The translations under genes and the position numbers were made by a program. 64,000 nt of DNA, taken from Pelagibacterium nitratireducens. GTDB lineage: Bacteria > Pseudomonadota > Alphaproteobacteria > Rhizobiales > Devosiaceae. The notes below the pieces were generated by a model. It made no database searches, was not told the DNA's origin, and was given only the letters and a program-made list of their open reading frames with translations. Position 1 is the stretch's first letter, and every line of letters begins with the position of its first letter. Where the stretch lies: positions 1 through 64,000 of the forward strand of contig NZ_CP146276.1 in assembly GCF_037044555.1 (NCBI RefSeq). The letters are read 5' to 3'. This document shows, in pieces, positions 32,164 to 40,792 of this stretch.

Positions 32164-34700
32164 GGGGCGGCAAGGACATTGTTATCGTCACGGGCAGCAG
32201 CGGTTTTATTGGTTCCGCCGTCATCCGCAAATTGGCCGGGCGGTTCACCCTCATCGGACTGGACCGGGAAACATCGCCTCACCCCCCTTCGGAAGCCGAA
32301 TGCGTATGCATTGATTTGACCTCGCAAGAAAGCGTTGCGGCAGCGCTTGAACGCGTTCGCACTGCCTATGGCAACCGTATCGCCTCGGTGATTCATCTCG
32401 CCGCGTATTTTGATCTGAGCGGCGAGCCGAACCCCAAATACGAGCAGGTTACGGTCCACGGGACCGAGCGGCTGCTCCGCGGTCTACAGGCGTTCGATGT
32501 CGAGCAATTCATTTTCACCAGCACAATGCTGGTCCATGCACCGGGCAGGCGCGGCGAGCCGATCGACGAGGACTGGGCGCTCGATGCAAAGCTCCCTTAC
32601 CGAGCCTCCAAGATTCGAACGGAGGAGCTGATCCATGAAATGCGCGGACGCGTGCCCGCTCTCATAGTACGCCCAGCCGGCGTCTACGATGACATGTGCC
32701 ACTCGGCATTTCTCTCCCGTCAGATCGCGCGCATTTACGAGCGCCAGCTGATCAGCCACGTCTATCCCGGCGATCTCGATTCCGGTCAGCCTTTCCTGCA
32801 CCTCGACGATCTCACCGATGCTTTGCAAGACGCTATTGATCGCCGCAAAGAACTATCGTCAGAAGTACCAATCCTTCTGGGCGAGCCCGAAACGCTCAGT
32901 TTTGGCGAGCTCCAGCGCGACCTTGGCCGCCTCATTCATGATGAGGATTGGGAAACTCGCACGGTCCCGAAGTCGGTCGCGCGTGCCGGTGCTTGGATTG
33001 AAGGAGAGGTTTTCGACGAGGATCCGTTTATCCGGCCGTGGATGGTCGACATCTCCGATGACCATTATGAACTGAATATTGCTCGCGCCCGGGATTTGCT
33101 CGAATGGCAGCCCAAGCATTCCTTGCGTGAGACGCTGCCGAAAATGATCGATGCGCTGAAAGCCGATCCGGTCGGCTGGTATAAGGCCAACAAGCTGAAT
33201 TCGGCGAAAGTCGCCTCGCAGCAGGTCGAAAAGGAGCAGCAGAGCCACAGCAGCAAAGAGCCGCGCGAGCATCAGGAAATGATGCGCGAGCATAAGCAGG
33301 GAATGCGGCAAATGCATTTCAATATGCTCTGGGTGCATTTCCTTAATATCCTGCTCGGGCTTTGGCTCGCCACCAGCCCGTTTGTCTTCGGCACATTCGG
33401 TGAGGACAATTTCCGTGAAGCAGTATTGCGCGTCACGGAAGAACGCGGACTGTGGGACCCGGCGCTGCGGAGCGCGCTTACCGCCTGGAGCGGCCTGGTC
33501 AGCGGCATTCTGATCATGGTTTTCAGCGCTCTGTCACTGTCACCGCGCTTCAGTTGGGCGCCATGGGCGAATACCGCAGTCGGAATCTGGCTTCTCTTCG
33601 CGCCACTCATCTTCTGGACCCCAAACGCCGCCGTTTATGCCAATGACACATTGGTGGGCGCACTCGTGATTACTTTTGCCATCCTCGTGCCGATGATGCC
33701 AGGCATGAGCCACGAAGGCATGATGGACTCCTCCGACATGCCCCCTGGCTGGACCTATTCGCCCTCAACCTATTTGCAGCGCCTGCCGATCATCGCGCTC
33801 GGCGCCATTGGGTTCGTTATTTCCCGGGTGCTTGCCGCCTATCAGCTGGGCCATATCGATGGCGTCTGGGAACCGTTCTTTTCCGGCGATGCGGTCCGGA
33901 ATGGCACCGAGTATATTATCACTTCGGACGTTTCCAAAGCCTGGCCAATTGCGGATGGTGGTCTGGGCGCCACCACTTACATGTTTGAGGTGTTGATGGG
34001 CGTCATGGGAGGCCGCGCCCGCTGGCGTACGATGCCATGGATGGTCCTCCTGTTCGGCATTGTCGTCGTGCCGCTCGGTGTCATATCGATCTACTTCATC
34101 ATCATTCAGCCGATCGTTATCGGCACTTATTGCACGCTGTGCCTGCTGGCTGCGCTCGCGATGCTGATCATGATTCCATATTCGCTCGATGAACTCGTGG
34201 CGATGGGGCAGTTCCTGGTCCTAAACAAGCGGCGCGGACGACCGTTCTGGCGATCTTTCTTCAAGGGCGACGCGCTGCCCGGCAGCGGCGAGGACAAGCA
34301 GTCCGGCTTCGATTCCGATCTCGGGGGCACCATCAAGTCGGCGACCCGTGGGGTGACTGTACCGTGGACGCTCGTTGGAAGCGCTGCCGTTGGCCTTTGG
34401 CTTATGTTCAGCCGTCTAGCGTTCGGTACCGAGCCACCGATGGCGGACAGCGATCATCTGGTCGGCGCGCTCATTGTCACCGTTGCCGTGATGGCTATGG
34501 CGGAAGTCGCGCGGCCCTTGCGCTTCATCAACGTAGCCTTTGGGCTGTGGCTGATTGCGTCGCCTTGGCTGCTTATCGGCGCGGCGCCGCTCGCTTCGGG
34601 GGCAAGCGTTATCACCGGCATTCTCCTGATCGGCCTTAGCCTGCCGCGCGGTCCCCGTAGTAAGGAGCATTATGGGAGCTGGGACCGCTATGTCGTGTGA
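32160..34700 (+). CDS. SDR-SPW-VKOR multidomain membrane protein
   Basis: 846 residues joining three parts. Residues 1-330 are an extended SDR/epimerase with TGSSGFIGSAVI and the catalytic YRASK. A His/Met/Gln-rich linker follows (EHQEMMREHKQGMRQMHFNM). Then come SPW-type helix pairs (GLWLATSPFVFG, GIWLLFAPLIFW) and a VKOR-like section (TSDVSKAWPIADGGLG, then GTYCTLCLLAALAML with the redox C-x2-C near residue 655), ending with another SPW pair (FGLWLIASPWLLIG). VKOR domains make disulfides using quinone. I know of such fusions as annotated families but not of any tested function. It probably belongs with copA and the Met-rich proteins. Confidence 0.85.
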   Translation: MRGGKDIVIVTGSSGFIGSAVIRKLAGRFTLIGLDRETSPHPPSEAECVCIDLTSQESVAAALERVRTAYGNRIASVIHLAAYFDLSGEPNPKYEQVTVHGTERLLRGLQAFDVEQFIFTSTMLVHAPGRRGEPIDEDWALDAKLPYRASKIRTEELIHEMRGRVPALIVRPAGVYDDMCHSAFLSRQIARIYERQLISHVYPGDLDSGQPFLHLDDLTDALQDAIDRRKELSSEVPILLGEPETLSFGELQRDLGRLIHDEDWETRTVPKSVARAGAWIEGEVFDEDPFIRPWMVDISDDHYELNIARARDLLEWQPKHSLRETLPKMIDALKADPVGWYKANKLNSAKVASQQVEKEQQSHSSKEPREHQEMMREHKQGMRQMHFNMLWVHFLNILLGLWLATSPFVFGTFGEDNFREAVLRVTEERGLWDPALRSALTAWSGLVSGILIMVFSALSLSPRFSWAPWANTAVGIWLLFAPLIFWTPNAAVYANDTLVGALVITFAILVPMMPGMSHEGMMDSSDMPPGWTYSPSTYLQRLPIIALGAIGFVISRVLAAYQLGHIDGVWEPFFSGDAVRNGTEYIITSDVSKAWPIADGGLGATTYMFEVLMGVMGGRARWRTMPWMVLLFGIVVVPLGVISIYFIIIQPIVIGTYCTLCLLAALAMLIMIPYSLDELVAMGQFLVLNKRRGRPFWRSFFKGDALPGSGEDKQSGFDSDLGGTIKSATRGVTVPWTLVGSAAVGLWLMFSRLAFGTEPPMADSDHLVGALIVTVAVMAMAEVARPLRFINVAFGLWLIASPWLLIGAAPLASGASVITGILLIGLSLPRGPRSKEHYGSWDRYVV

Positions 34701-34738
34701 GCCGTGAGAATCCGCGGCTTGTCGCGACATGGCAATCA

Positions 34739-35149
34739 TCAGCCCGGCGCCCGGCTGAGCACGTCGATAATCGGGCAGTCGGCAGCCGTTCCGCCCTCAC
34801 AGCGTGCGGCCGTATCGGCAAGCGTACGCTCCATGCGCCGAAGATCGGCAATCTTGAGCCGAATATGCTTCAGATGGGCCAGCGCCGCCTCCTGCACATC
34901 GCCGCAGGCGTAACTGCCTTCGACAAGTCCTAACAAATTGCGGATTTCGTCGAGGGTGAAGCCCAGCTCACGGCTGCGCCGGATGAACACCAGCCGTTTC
35001 CGGTGCGCGCTGGAATAAAGCCGGTGGCCGCCTTGGGTCCGGGGCGGCGATGGCAATAGCCCGACCCGTTCATAATAGCGGATCGTTTCGATATTGACGG
35101 CGGTTCGCTGTGACAGCTCCCCAATGCCGAACTCCCGGTTTTGAGCCAA
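34739..35149 (-). CDS. MerR-family regulator
   Basis: 136 residues starting at TTG 35149. HTH FGIGELSQRTAVNIETIRYYERVGLL; metal-site candidates are Cys in YACGDVQ, AARCEGG and ADCPIID, the three-Cys arrangement of MerR/PbrR/ZntR-like sensors. It is divergent from the GDCCVxC/oxidoreductase pair, with a MerR-type promoter between them. The triad resembles mercury- or lead-type sensing, but the inducer cannot be fixed. Confidence 0.9.
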   Translation of the reverse strand: MAQNREFGIGELSQRTAVNIETIRYYERVGLLPSPPRTQGGHRLYSSAHRKRLVFIRRSRELGFTLDEIRNLLGLVEGSYACGDVQEAALAHLKHIRLKIADLRRMERTLADTAARCEGGTAADCPIIDVLSRAPG

Positions 35150-35159
35150 AAATAACCTC

Positions 35160-35190
35160 TTGTATCTGTAGCCGCTACAGATTGTATCCT
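35160..35190 (+). promoter_or_regulatory. MerR-type promoter, 19-bp spacer
   Basis: Minus-35 TTGTAT (35160-35165), 19-base spacer with the palindrome CTGTAGCCGCTACAG, and minus-10 TATCCT (35185-35190). It drives the genes at 35295-36883. Confidence 0.85.
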
Positions 35191-35294
35191 ACAGCTTGAA
35201 GCCAACCGGATCGAGGGAAACTGGACGTGCTGCCAGCCCTCGCGGTCTTCACCGGGACTACGATTTACGCTCTTTAGAGAAAGCAACCGACGAC

Positions 35295-35537
35295 ATGGCG
35301 GATTTTAAGAGCACTCTCATCTGTCCGCGCTGTGGACACCAGGAAACCGAGATCATGCCTACGGACGCATGCCAGTTCTTCTATGACTGCAAAGGCTGCG
35401 GTACTGTCCTGCGCCCGCATGACGGCGATTGCTGCGTCTACTGCTCCTATGGATCCGCGCCGTGCCCGCCGATTCAGGAAGCTCGAAAACGCGGTTCATC
35501 CGGGAACTGCTGCGCCGCTTCAGGGGTTGGCGCATGA
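35295..35537 (+). CDS. GDCCVxC-domain protein
   Basis: 80 residues: zinc-ribbon-like CPRCGHQETE, then DACQFFYDCKGCGTVLRP and the name-giving GDCCVYCSYGSAPCPP. The family (selenoprotein in some species) occurs next to MerR regulators and mercury/disulfide reductases. Function is unproven; metal or thiol handling is likely from ten cysteines in 80 residues. Start at ATG 35295. It overlaps the next gene. Confidence 0.88.
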   Translation: MADFKSTLICPRCGHQETEIMPTDACQFFYDCKGCGTVLRPHDGDCCVYCSYGSAPCPPIQEARKRGSSGNCCAASGVGA

Positions 35538-36883
35538 TGACAGAGAAATTCGACCTGATCGTTATTGGCACCGGAACGGCCGCGCGCGTGGCGGCGATGC
35601 GCACCCACGCGGCGGGGCGTTCCGTCGCCGTGATCGACTACAAGCCCTTTGGCGGCACCTGCGCGCTCCGCGGCTGCGATCCGAAAAAGATGCTGGTCGG
35701 CGGGGCCGCCGCGATCGACCATGCCAGGCGCATGCAGGACAAGGGGATCGCCGGCATGCCGCTTATCGATTGGCCCGAGCTGATCGCCTTCAAGCGCAGC
35801 TTTACCGATCCCGTACCGGAAATGCACGAGGACAGTTACGCGGAAAAGGACATTGCCGCCTTCCACGGCCAGGCGCGATTTACCGGACCGAACAGCGTCG
35901 AGGTCGAGGGAACCGCGCTCGAAGGCGCCCACATCCTGATCGCCACGGGCGCAAAACCGGTGACGCTCGGAATCCCCGGCGAAAAACATTTGATCGACAA
36001 TGAGGACTTTCTTGCCCTCGAATCCCTGCCGGAACGCATTGTCATGGTCGGCGGCGGCTATATCGCGGCCGAGTTCTCCAGTATCGCGGCGCGCGCCAAC
36101 GCGAAAGTGACGGTGCTGCAACGCGGCGATCGGATGCTCACCCATTTTGAGCCGGAGCTGGTCGGCTGGCTGATGGAGAGTTTCGAGGCGGTCGGGATCG
36201 ACGTGCGCACGGGCACGGAAGTGACGTCGATCGAGACGGCCGGAGACGGATATCGCATCACAGCTTCATCGGGCGGACAGAGCGTGACCATAGAGGCCGA
36301 CTTGGTCATCCATGCCGCCGGGCGCGTCCCGAACCTCGACGGCCTCGATCTTGACGCCGCCGGGGTGGCGGTGAAGGATCGCCGCTTGCAGCTCAATAAG
36401 TATCTGCAAAGCGTCTCGAACTCGGCTGTTTATGCAGCCGGCGATGCCGCCCAGGTTGGCCCGCCGCTCACGCCAGTATCGAGTCACGACGCAAAATTGG
36501 TTGTCAGCAACATCCTTGAAGGCAACGGGCACAAGCCAGATTATCGTGGCGTCCCGCGCGTTGCGTTTACGCTTCCGCCGATCGCCGCCGTGGGCCTGAG
36601 CGAAGAAGAAGCGCAGCGGCAGGGGCTAAAATTCAGCATAAAGTCACAAAAGGCCTCGGACTGGTTCACCGCCCGGCAGACGGCCGAGCCGGTTTACGGG
36701 TTCAAGGTGATGGTCGAGGAAGGTACTGAACGGGTGCTCGGGGCGCATCTGGTCGGCCCGCACGCTGATGAAATCATCAACCTGTTCGCGCTCGCAATCC
36801 GGCACGAGCTGACTGCAACGGCGCTCAAGCAGACGATGTTCGCCTATCCGACCGGAGCCTCTGACATCGGTTACATGCTTTAG
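35534..36883 (+). CDS. MerA/glutathione reductase-like FAD disulfide oxidoreductase
   Basis: About 449 residues. FAD-binding GTGTAARVAA, the redox disulfide GGTCALRGCDPKK near residue 45 (C-x4-C), the NAD(P)H Rossmann loop VGGGYIAAEFSS, and VYAAGDAAQ. The dimer domain ends TMFAYPTGASDIGYML: the His-Glu pair of glutathione reductase and the C-terminal vicinal Cys of MerA are both absent. It may reduce another thiol or metal substrate presented by the GDCCVxC protein. ATG 35534 or 35537, four-base overlap with the preceding gene. Confidence 0.9.
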   Translation: MMTEKFDLIVIGTGTAARVAAMRTHAAGRSVAVIDYKPFGGTCALRGCDPKKMLVGGAAAIDHARRMQDKGIAGMPLIDWPELIAFKRSFTDPVPEMHEDSYAEKDIAAFHGQARFTGPNSVEVEGTALEGAHILIATGAKPVTLGIPGEKHLIDNEDFLALESLPERIVMVGGGYIAAEFSSIAARANAKVTVLQRGDRMLTHFEPELVGWLMESFEAVGIDVRTGTEVTSIETAGDGYRITASSGGQSVTIEADLVIHAAGRVPNLDGLDLDAAGVAVKDRRLQLNKYLQSVSNSAVYAAGDAAQVGPPLTPVSSHDAKLVVSNILEGNGHKPDYRGVPRVAFTLPPIAAVGLSEEEAQRQGLKFSIKSQKASDWFTARQTAEPVYGFKVMVEEGTERVLGAHLVGPHADEIINLFALAIRHELTATALKQTMFAYPTGASDIGYML

Positions 36884-37143
36884 GAGCGCAGCGTTTAGCC
36901 TCGCCTTTGCGCGCGGCGCCCGGGAATAGGGTCCATCAAGGTGTAGAAGGCCAGCGGCGGCAACGTGACGACCTGTCCGTCAGGCCCTTCGAAACGGATC
37001 ACGTCCGCGGCCCGATCCTGGACTTGCATGGCCGGGAACGGCGATCCGCGCCGGTGTGCTGCCGAGGAAGGTACGCCTCATGCGCGACCTGAAATCGGCG
37101 GGACCGCAAAATGGAGCGCTGCGCCAGCAATAACCCGCTTGGA
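36884..37143. other. 260-bp stretch between convergent genes
   Basis: The minus strand has a short open frame reading DRAADVIRFEGPDGQVVTLPP near 36930-37030, which is gene-like but too short to name; it may be the end of a lost gene. No terminator is obvious. Confidence 0.4.
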
Positions 37144-37497
37144 TCAGCTTGTGCCATAGTTCCCGCAGGTATCTACGGCGCACGCGGTCTCCGTCAGCAG
37201 CTCGTCGCTAAGCAAAAACAGATCATTCAGACGTTGATCGCTCAGGCGATAATGGACAAAACGGCCGCGCTGCTCGCCGGAGACGAGGCCGCATTCGCTG
37301 AGACACCGCAGATGGTTCGACGCGTTCGGCTGCGACAGACCCGTGATCGCGACGATCTCGCCGACAGACAACGGCCGCGTGCGCAAAGCATCAAGAATTG
37401 ACAAGCGCGAGGCATCGGCCAATCCCCGGAATAGCTTCGTACGCAGAGCAAAGGTTGTATCCTTGATCCGCTCCAGCACTTCGACATTACTAGACAT
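37144..37497 (-). CDS. ArsR/SmtB-family repressor
   Basis: 117 residues. The wHTH core is ADASRLSILDALRTRPLSVGEIV with recognition helix LSQPNASNHLRCLSECGLV and wing EQRGRFVHYRLS. The Cys in the recognition-helix region (LRCLSECG, like the ELCVCDL sites of CadC/CmtR) and ACAVDTCGNYG at the end suggest Cd/Pb sensing. ATG 37497 sits inside a palindrome, and the divergent gene is a HMA-CDF transporter. Confidence 0.9.
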   Translation of the reverse strand: MSSNVEVLERIKDTTFALRTKLFRGLADASRLSILDALRTRPLSVGEIVAITGLSQPNASNHLRCLSECGLVSGEQRGRFVHYRLSDQRLNDLFLLSDELLTETACAVDTCGNYGTS

Positions 37498-37515
37498 ATC
37501 AGTCACGGATGATAT
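37496..37515. promoter_or_regulatory. ArsR operator ATATCA-N8-TGATAT
   Basis: ATATCA (37496-37501) and TGATAT (37510-37515) form an inverted repeat overlapping the ArsR start codon and lying about 30 bases before the divergent transporter start. Likely bound by the ArsR protein to repress both. Confidence 0.65.
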
Positions 37516-37544
37516 ATAGCCTCTCTCGAACAGGAAAGATAGCC

Positions 37545-38438
37545 ATGACAATAACAGCATCAGCGCACGATGCCGAGACCGCACGCTACCGCGTCACCGG
37601 CATGGATTGCCCCTCCTGCGCGGCTAAGATCGAGAAGGCAGTGCGCTCGGTTGGGGTGGACGAGGTAAAGGTTTCGACTGCCACGCAGATCATGACGTTG
37701 CACGTAAGCGACCCAGCGGCCCGCCTCCCGGAGGTCGAGCGCGCTGTCAGCGGCATCGGATACCGGCTTGACCGTCTGGATGCGCCCGAAACCGACACCG
37801 AGGGCGACATTGACGATCTGCCCAAGGACCTATCGCACATTACACCGGCCTACAAACGCGCGTTGTGGATCGTGGTCGTACTCAATGTCGGCTACGGAAT
37901 CATCGAGATGTTCGGTGGCTTTATTTCTGGTTCGCAGGCGCTAAAGGCCGACGCACTCGATTTCCTGGGCGACGGCCTCATTACTTTTCTTGGCATCCTC
38001 GCCATCGGGTGGAGCATCGTCTGGCGCGCCCGTTCCGCCTTAATCCAAGGCCTTTTTCTTGGGGCGCTCGGCCTTGGGGTCCTTGTGAATACGGCCTATC
38101 GCGTGCTGGTGCAGCAGCAACCCGAGGCCGAGTTGATGGGCCTGTTCGCACTGGTTGCACTCGTCGTCAATGTGGTTGCGGTTCTTCCATTGCTGCCCCA
38201 CCGAACGGGCGACGCGAATGTGCGGGCGGTCTGGCTGTTTTCGCGCAACGACGCGATCGGAAACGCAGCCGTCGTCGTGGCGGCAGGCCTGGTGGCTTGG
38301 ACCGGAACGGCTTGGCCGGACCTCGTCGTCGCCGCCGTGATCGCCGGCCTGTTCCTGCAGTCGTCCTGGTCGATCATCCGCGACGCCCGCAGCGATTTGC
38401 GGGAAGCTTCGTCGACACGGCGGAGCGCTCCGGCATGA
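37545..38438 (+). CDS. HMA-CDF fusion cation transporter
   Basis: 297 residues. An N-terminal HMA domain with TGMDCPSCAAKIEKAV (residues ~20-80) is fused to six helices of the cation diffusion facilitator type: ADALDFLGDG (helix 2 acid pair) and FSRNDAIGNAAVV (helix 5 ND..GN). The C-terminal CDF domain is lacking, so it is shorter than CzcD. The HMA would deliver metal to the transporter. Start at ATG 37545 (MTITASAHD). It leads a run that continues to the P450. Confidence 0.88.
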   Translation: MTITASAHDAETARYRVTGMDCPSCAAKIEKAVRSVGVDEVKVSTATQIMTLHVSDPAARLPEVERAVSGIGYRLDRLDAPETDTEGDIDDLPKDLSHITPAYKRALWIVVVLNVGYGIIEMFGGFISGSQALKADALDFLGDGLITFLGILAIGWSIVWRARSALIQGLFLGALGLGVLVNTAYRVLVQQQPEAELMGLFALVALVVNVVAVLPLLPHRTGDANVRAVWLFSRNDAIGNAAVVVAAGLVAWTGTAWPDLVVAAVIAGLFLQSSWSIIRDARSDLREASSTRRSAPA

Positions 38439-38520
38439 TATCGAGCCGCGAACCCGACCGCTCCTTCACGAACCGCGCCTTGTCGATCAGCTCGATCCGG
38501 ACAACCTGTCACGGAGGAGC

Positions 38521-39522
38521 ATGAGCACTTGGATATGGGCTGCTGTCCTGTTGGCCGCCGTTTTCGCGGCGGCGTGGGGTTCCGATCATCTGGCGGAGCC
38601 CCTTCGTAAGTTGCGCAAACAGTGGGGGCTTTCGGCGGCTGCTGGCGGCTCTCTGATTGGCATCGCCACTGCAAGCCCGGAAGTCGGTGTCAACGTTACC
38701 AGCGCCGTGCGGGGCGTGACCGATATCGGCTTGGGGGCAATGCTCGGCTCGACCGCCATCGGCATCCCCGCGCTCGTTTCCGTCGGCTATATCGCAACGC
38801 GCAAGCGCGACATTCCCGATGATCCGGGACATCAACAGCACCTGCGCGAGCACCTATTGCGTGTTGATCCGAAAGCAGCAACCGTGCAGGCTCTTCCATA
38901 TCTCGGCATATTGGCGCTCGCGGCTCTCCTGATCCTTCCTGCGCCCTGGCAGGGGCTACAGCCAATTGATGGCGGGGTCCTGTTGGCCGCCTATGCCGCC
39001 TATGCCGCCCAGGCATTTTTTCGCGGCCGCGAGAAGCCCGAGCAGGTCGAGTGGTCGCGCAAGGGGATATGGATGGCGGTCGCCGGCGTTGGGGTTCTCG
39101 CACTCGGCGCCTATTTCACCGTCATCTCGACCCAAAATCTAGTGCAGGCGTTTGGCATCTCGCCGATCATCGGCGGCCTGTTCATCACTGCGCCGGTTGC
39201 CGCCCTGCCAGAGATCTTCGCGTCCTGGAAGGTGTCGCGGAGCGGCCAGATCACGCCGGCACTCACCAACATCATCGGCGATCACGCCATGACCATGACG
39301 GTCGGATTTCTGCCCTTGGCGCTTGTCGGGACGCAGATCGACAACTTCCGGCTGGTCTGGGTAAGTTTCGTCTTTGTCGCGCTTATGCCTGCGCTCTACG
39401 CGGCGTTCGTCCGCTGGGGCGGGTCCGAACCCGGCTTCCGCCGCTGGCAGGTTCTTACCCTGGTTGGCGCCTACGCTACCTATGTAGCCGTCGTTGTCGT
39501 CTGGGTGCTGGAGCTGGTCTGA
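38521..39522 (+). CDS. CaCA-family Na+/Ca2+ (cation) exchanger
   Basis: 333 residues, about ten helices. The two alpha-repeats are seen: GGSLIGIATASPEVGVNV and GLFITAPVAALPEIFASWK, each with the GxxxxxxPE pattern for cation coordination. It lacks the large regulatory loop of eukaryotic exchangers. The substrate could be Ca2+ or another divalent ion. The stop overlaps the ccdA start by one base. Confidence 0.88.
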   Translation: MSTWIWAAVLLAAVFAAAWGSDHLAEPLRKLRKQWGLSAAAGGSLIGIATASPEVGVNVTSAVRGVTDIGLGAMLGSTAIGIPALVSVGYIATRKRDIPDDPGHQQHLREHLLRVDPKAATVQALPYLGILALAALLILPAPWQGLQPIDGGVLLAAYAAYAAQAFFRGREKPEQVEWSRKGIWMAVAGVGVLALGAYFTVISTQNLVQAFGISPIIGGLFITAPVAALPEIFASWKVSRSGQITPALTNIIGDHAMTMTVGFLPLALVGTQIDNFRLVWVSFVFVALMPALYAAFVRWGGSEPGFRRWQVLTLVGAYATYVAVVVVWVLELV

Positions 39523-40265
39523 TGGAGATTTCCAGTATCGGAATAGCGACAGCCTTCGCCGCAGGCGTGATATCCTTTTTGTCGCCCTGCGTTCTGCCGC
39601 TAGTACCGGGCTATATATCCTATGTCGCGGGGCGCACGATCAGCGCCGACGGGGTTCCGGCCCATTCCGGAATAAAGGCGGCGAGCCGAACCCTCGGCCT
39701 CAGCCTCTGCTTCGTTCTCGGCTTCTCGACCGTGTTCGTCTTGCTCGGGGCCAGTGCGACCGCGTTGGGCGGACTCCTGCGCACGCATCTTTACGAAGCA
39801 AACCTGATCGGCGGTGTGATCGTCGTCATCTTCGGCTTGTTCACAACCGGCCTTGTACCGATGCCTTGGCTCGATCGTGACGTGCGGTTCCATTCCAGTC
39901 CGAACAGCGGCGGCGCTTGGTCTGCCTACTTGCTCGGTCTCGCTTTCGCGTTCGGCTGGACCCCATGCATCGGACCTGTGCTGGGCTCGATCCTGGCCCT
40001 ATCCGCCGCTAACGCCACGGTTGCAAGCGGAACGGCGCTGTTGGCCGTATACTCGCTGGGCCTTGGCCTGCCCTTTATCCTGGCCGCTCTGTTCATGCGC
40101 GGATTCATGACACGGATGTTGTCAATGCGCCGAACTGGCCGGGTGCTCAAAATCGTCGCTGGCGGGGTGATGGTGGTCATGGGTATCGCCATGATTACCG
40201 GCCATCTCTCCAGCTTTGCAATTTGGCTCCTCCAGACGTTCCCGGCCCTCGGCCGAATCGGCTGA
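39522..40265 (+). CDS. ccdA: CcdA-type thiol-disulfide carrier
   Basis: 247 residues with six helices. Redox Cys are in SFLSPCVLPLVPGYISYVAG and FAFGWTPCIGPVLG. It is clearly similar to the copy at 22 kb. Coupled to the CaCA exchanger by a shared base. Its next gene is lspA, an order repeated in the decayed copy at 60 kb. It may supply reductant to lipoprotein-anchored or periplasmic thiol proteins of the metal response; direct partners in this run are not evident. Confidence 0.93.
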   Translation: MEISSIGIATAFAAGVISFLSPCVLPLVPGYISYVAGRTISADGVPAHSGIKAASRTLGLSLCFVLGFSTVFVLLGASATALGGLLRTHLYEANLIGGVIVVIFGLFTTGLVPMPWLDRDVRFHSSPNSGGAWSAYLLGLAFAFGWTPCIGPVLGSILALSAANATVASGTALLAVYSLGLGLPFILAALFMRGFMTRMLSMRRTGRVLKIVAGGVMVVMGIAMITGHLSSFAIWLLQTFPALGRIG

Positions 40266-40278
40266 GCCGGGGTTTTTA
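40242..40278 (+). terminator. Possible stem-loop and T5 run between ccdA and lspA
   Basis: CCCGGC (40242-40247) and GCCGGG (40267-40272) flank CCTCGG..., followed by TTTTT (40274-40278). It overlaps the ccdA end and precedes lspA by 15 bases, so it would act as a partial terminator at most. Confidence 0.35.
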
Positions 40279-40292
40279 AGGGATTATGCGAT

Positions 40293-40763
40293 ATGCTCAG
40301 GCTCGGCCTTCCAATCGTCCTTGGCGGATTTCTCCTTGATCAGGCGACGAAATGGTTGGTCCTGAACCATGTCATGAACCCACCTCAGGTCATCCCTGTC
40401 ACCGATTTCTTCAATCTCGTGCTCGGCTTTAACACCGGCGTGAGCTTCGGATTGTTCGGCGAGGCTCCGGCTTGGATCCTGATGGCGTTCACGCTTGCCA
40501 TAGTCGCCGGGCTCCTGGGCTGGATCAAGCGAACCGACAACCGTCTCACGGCCGCCGCCCTCGGGCTTATCGTCGGGGGCGCGCTGGGCAATCTGCTCGA
40601 CCGGCTGCGGCAGGGCGCCGTGACGGATTTTCTGGATTTCTACATTGGCAGCTATCATTGGCCAGCCTTCAATCTTGCCGACGTGGCGATCGTATGCGGG
40701 GCGGGGCTCTTGCTCATCGAGAGCGTCCTAGCCAGAGACGACACGAAAGCCCGTAGCGCCTGA
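40293..40763 (+). CDS. lspA: Lipoprotein signal peptidase II
   Basis: 156 residues, four helices. Family blocks: [48 protein letters not shown] and [12 protein letters not shown] with the two catalytic Asp. The sequence is only moderately similar to the copy at 1.3 kb, so this is not a recent duplicate of that gene; the decayed copy at 60.1 kb is much closer. It is linked to the metal run at 37.5-42.1 kb. Confidence 0.94.
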   Translation: MLRLGLPIVLGGFLLDQATKWLVLNHVMNPPQVIPVTDFFNLVLGFNTGVSFGLFGEAPAWILMAFTLAIVAGLLGWIKRTDNRLTAAALGLIVGGALGNLLDRLRQGAVTDFLDFYIGSYHWPAFNLADVAIVCGAGLLLIESVLARDDTKARSA

Positions 40764-40792
40764 ACCAGTGCCTGCCCGACGAAGGACGCTCA

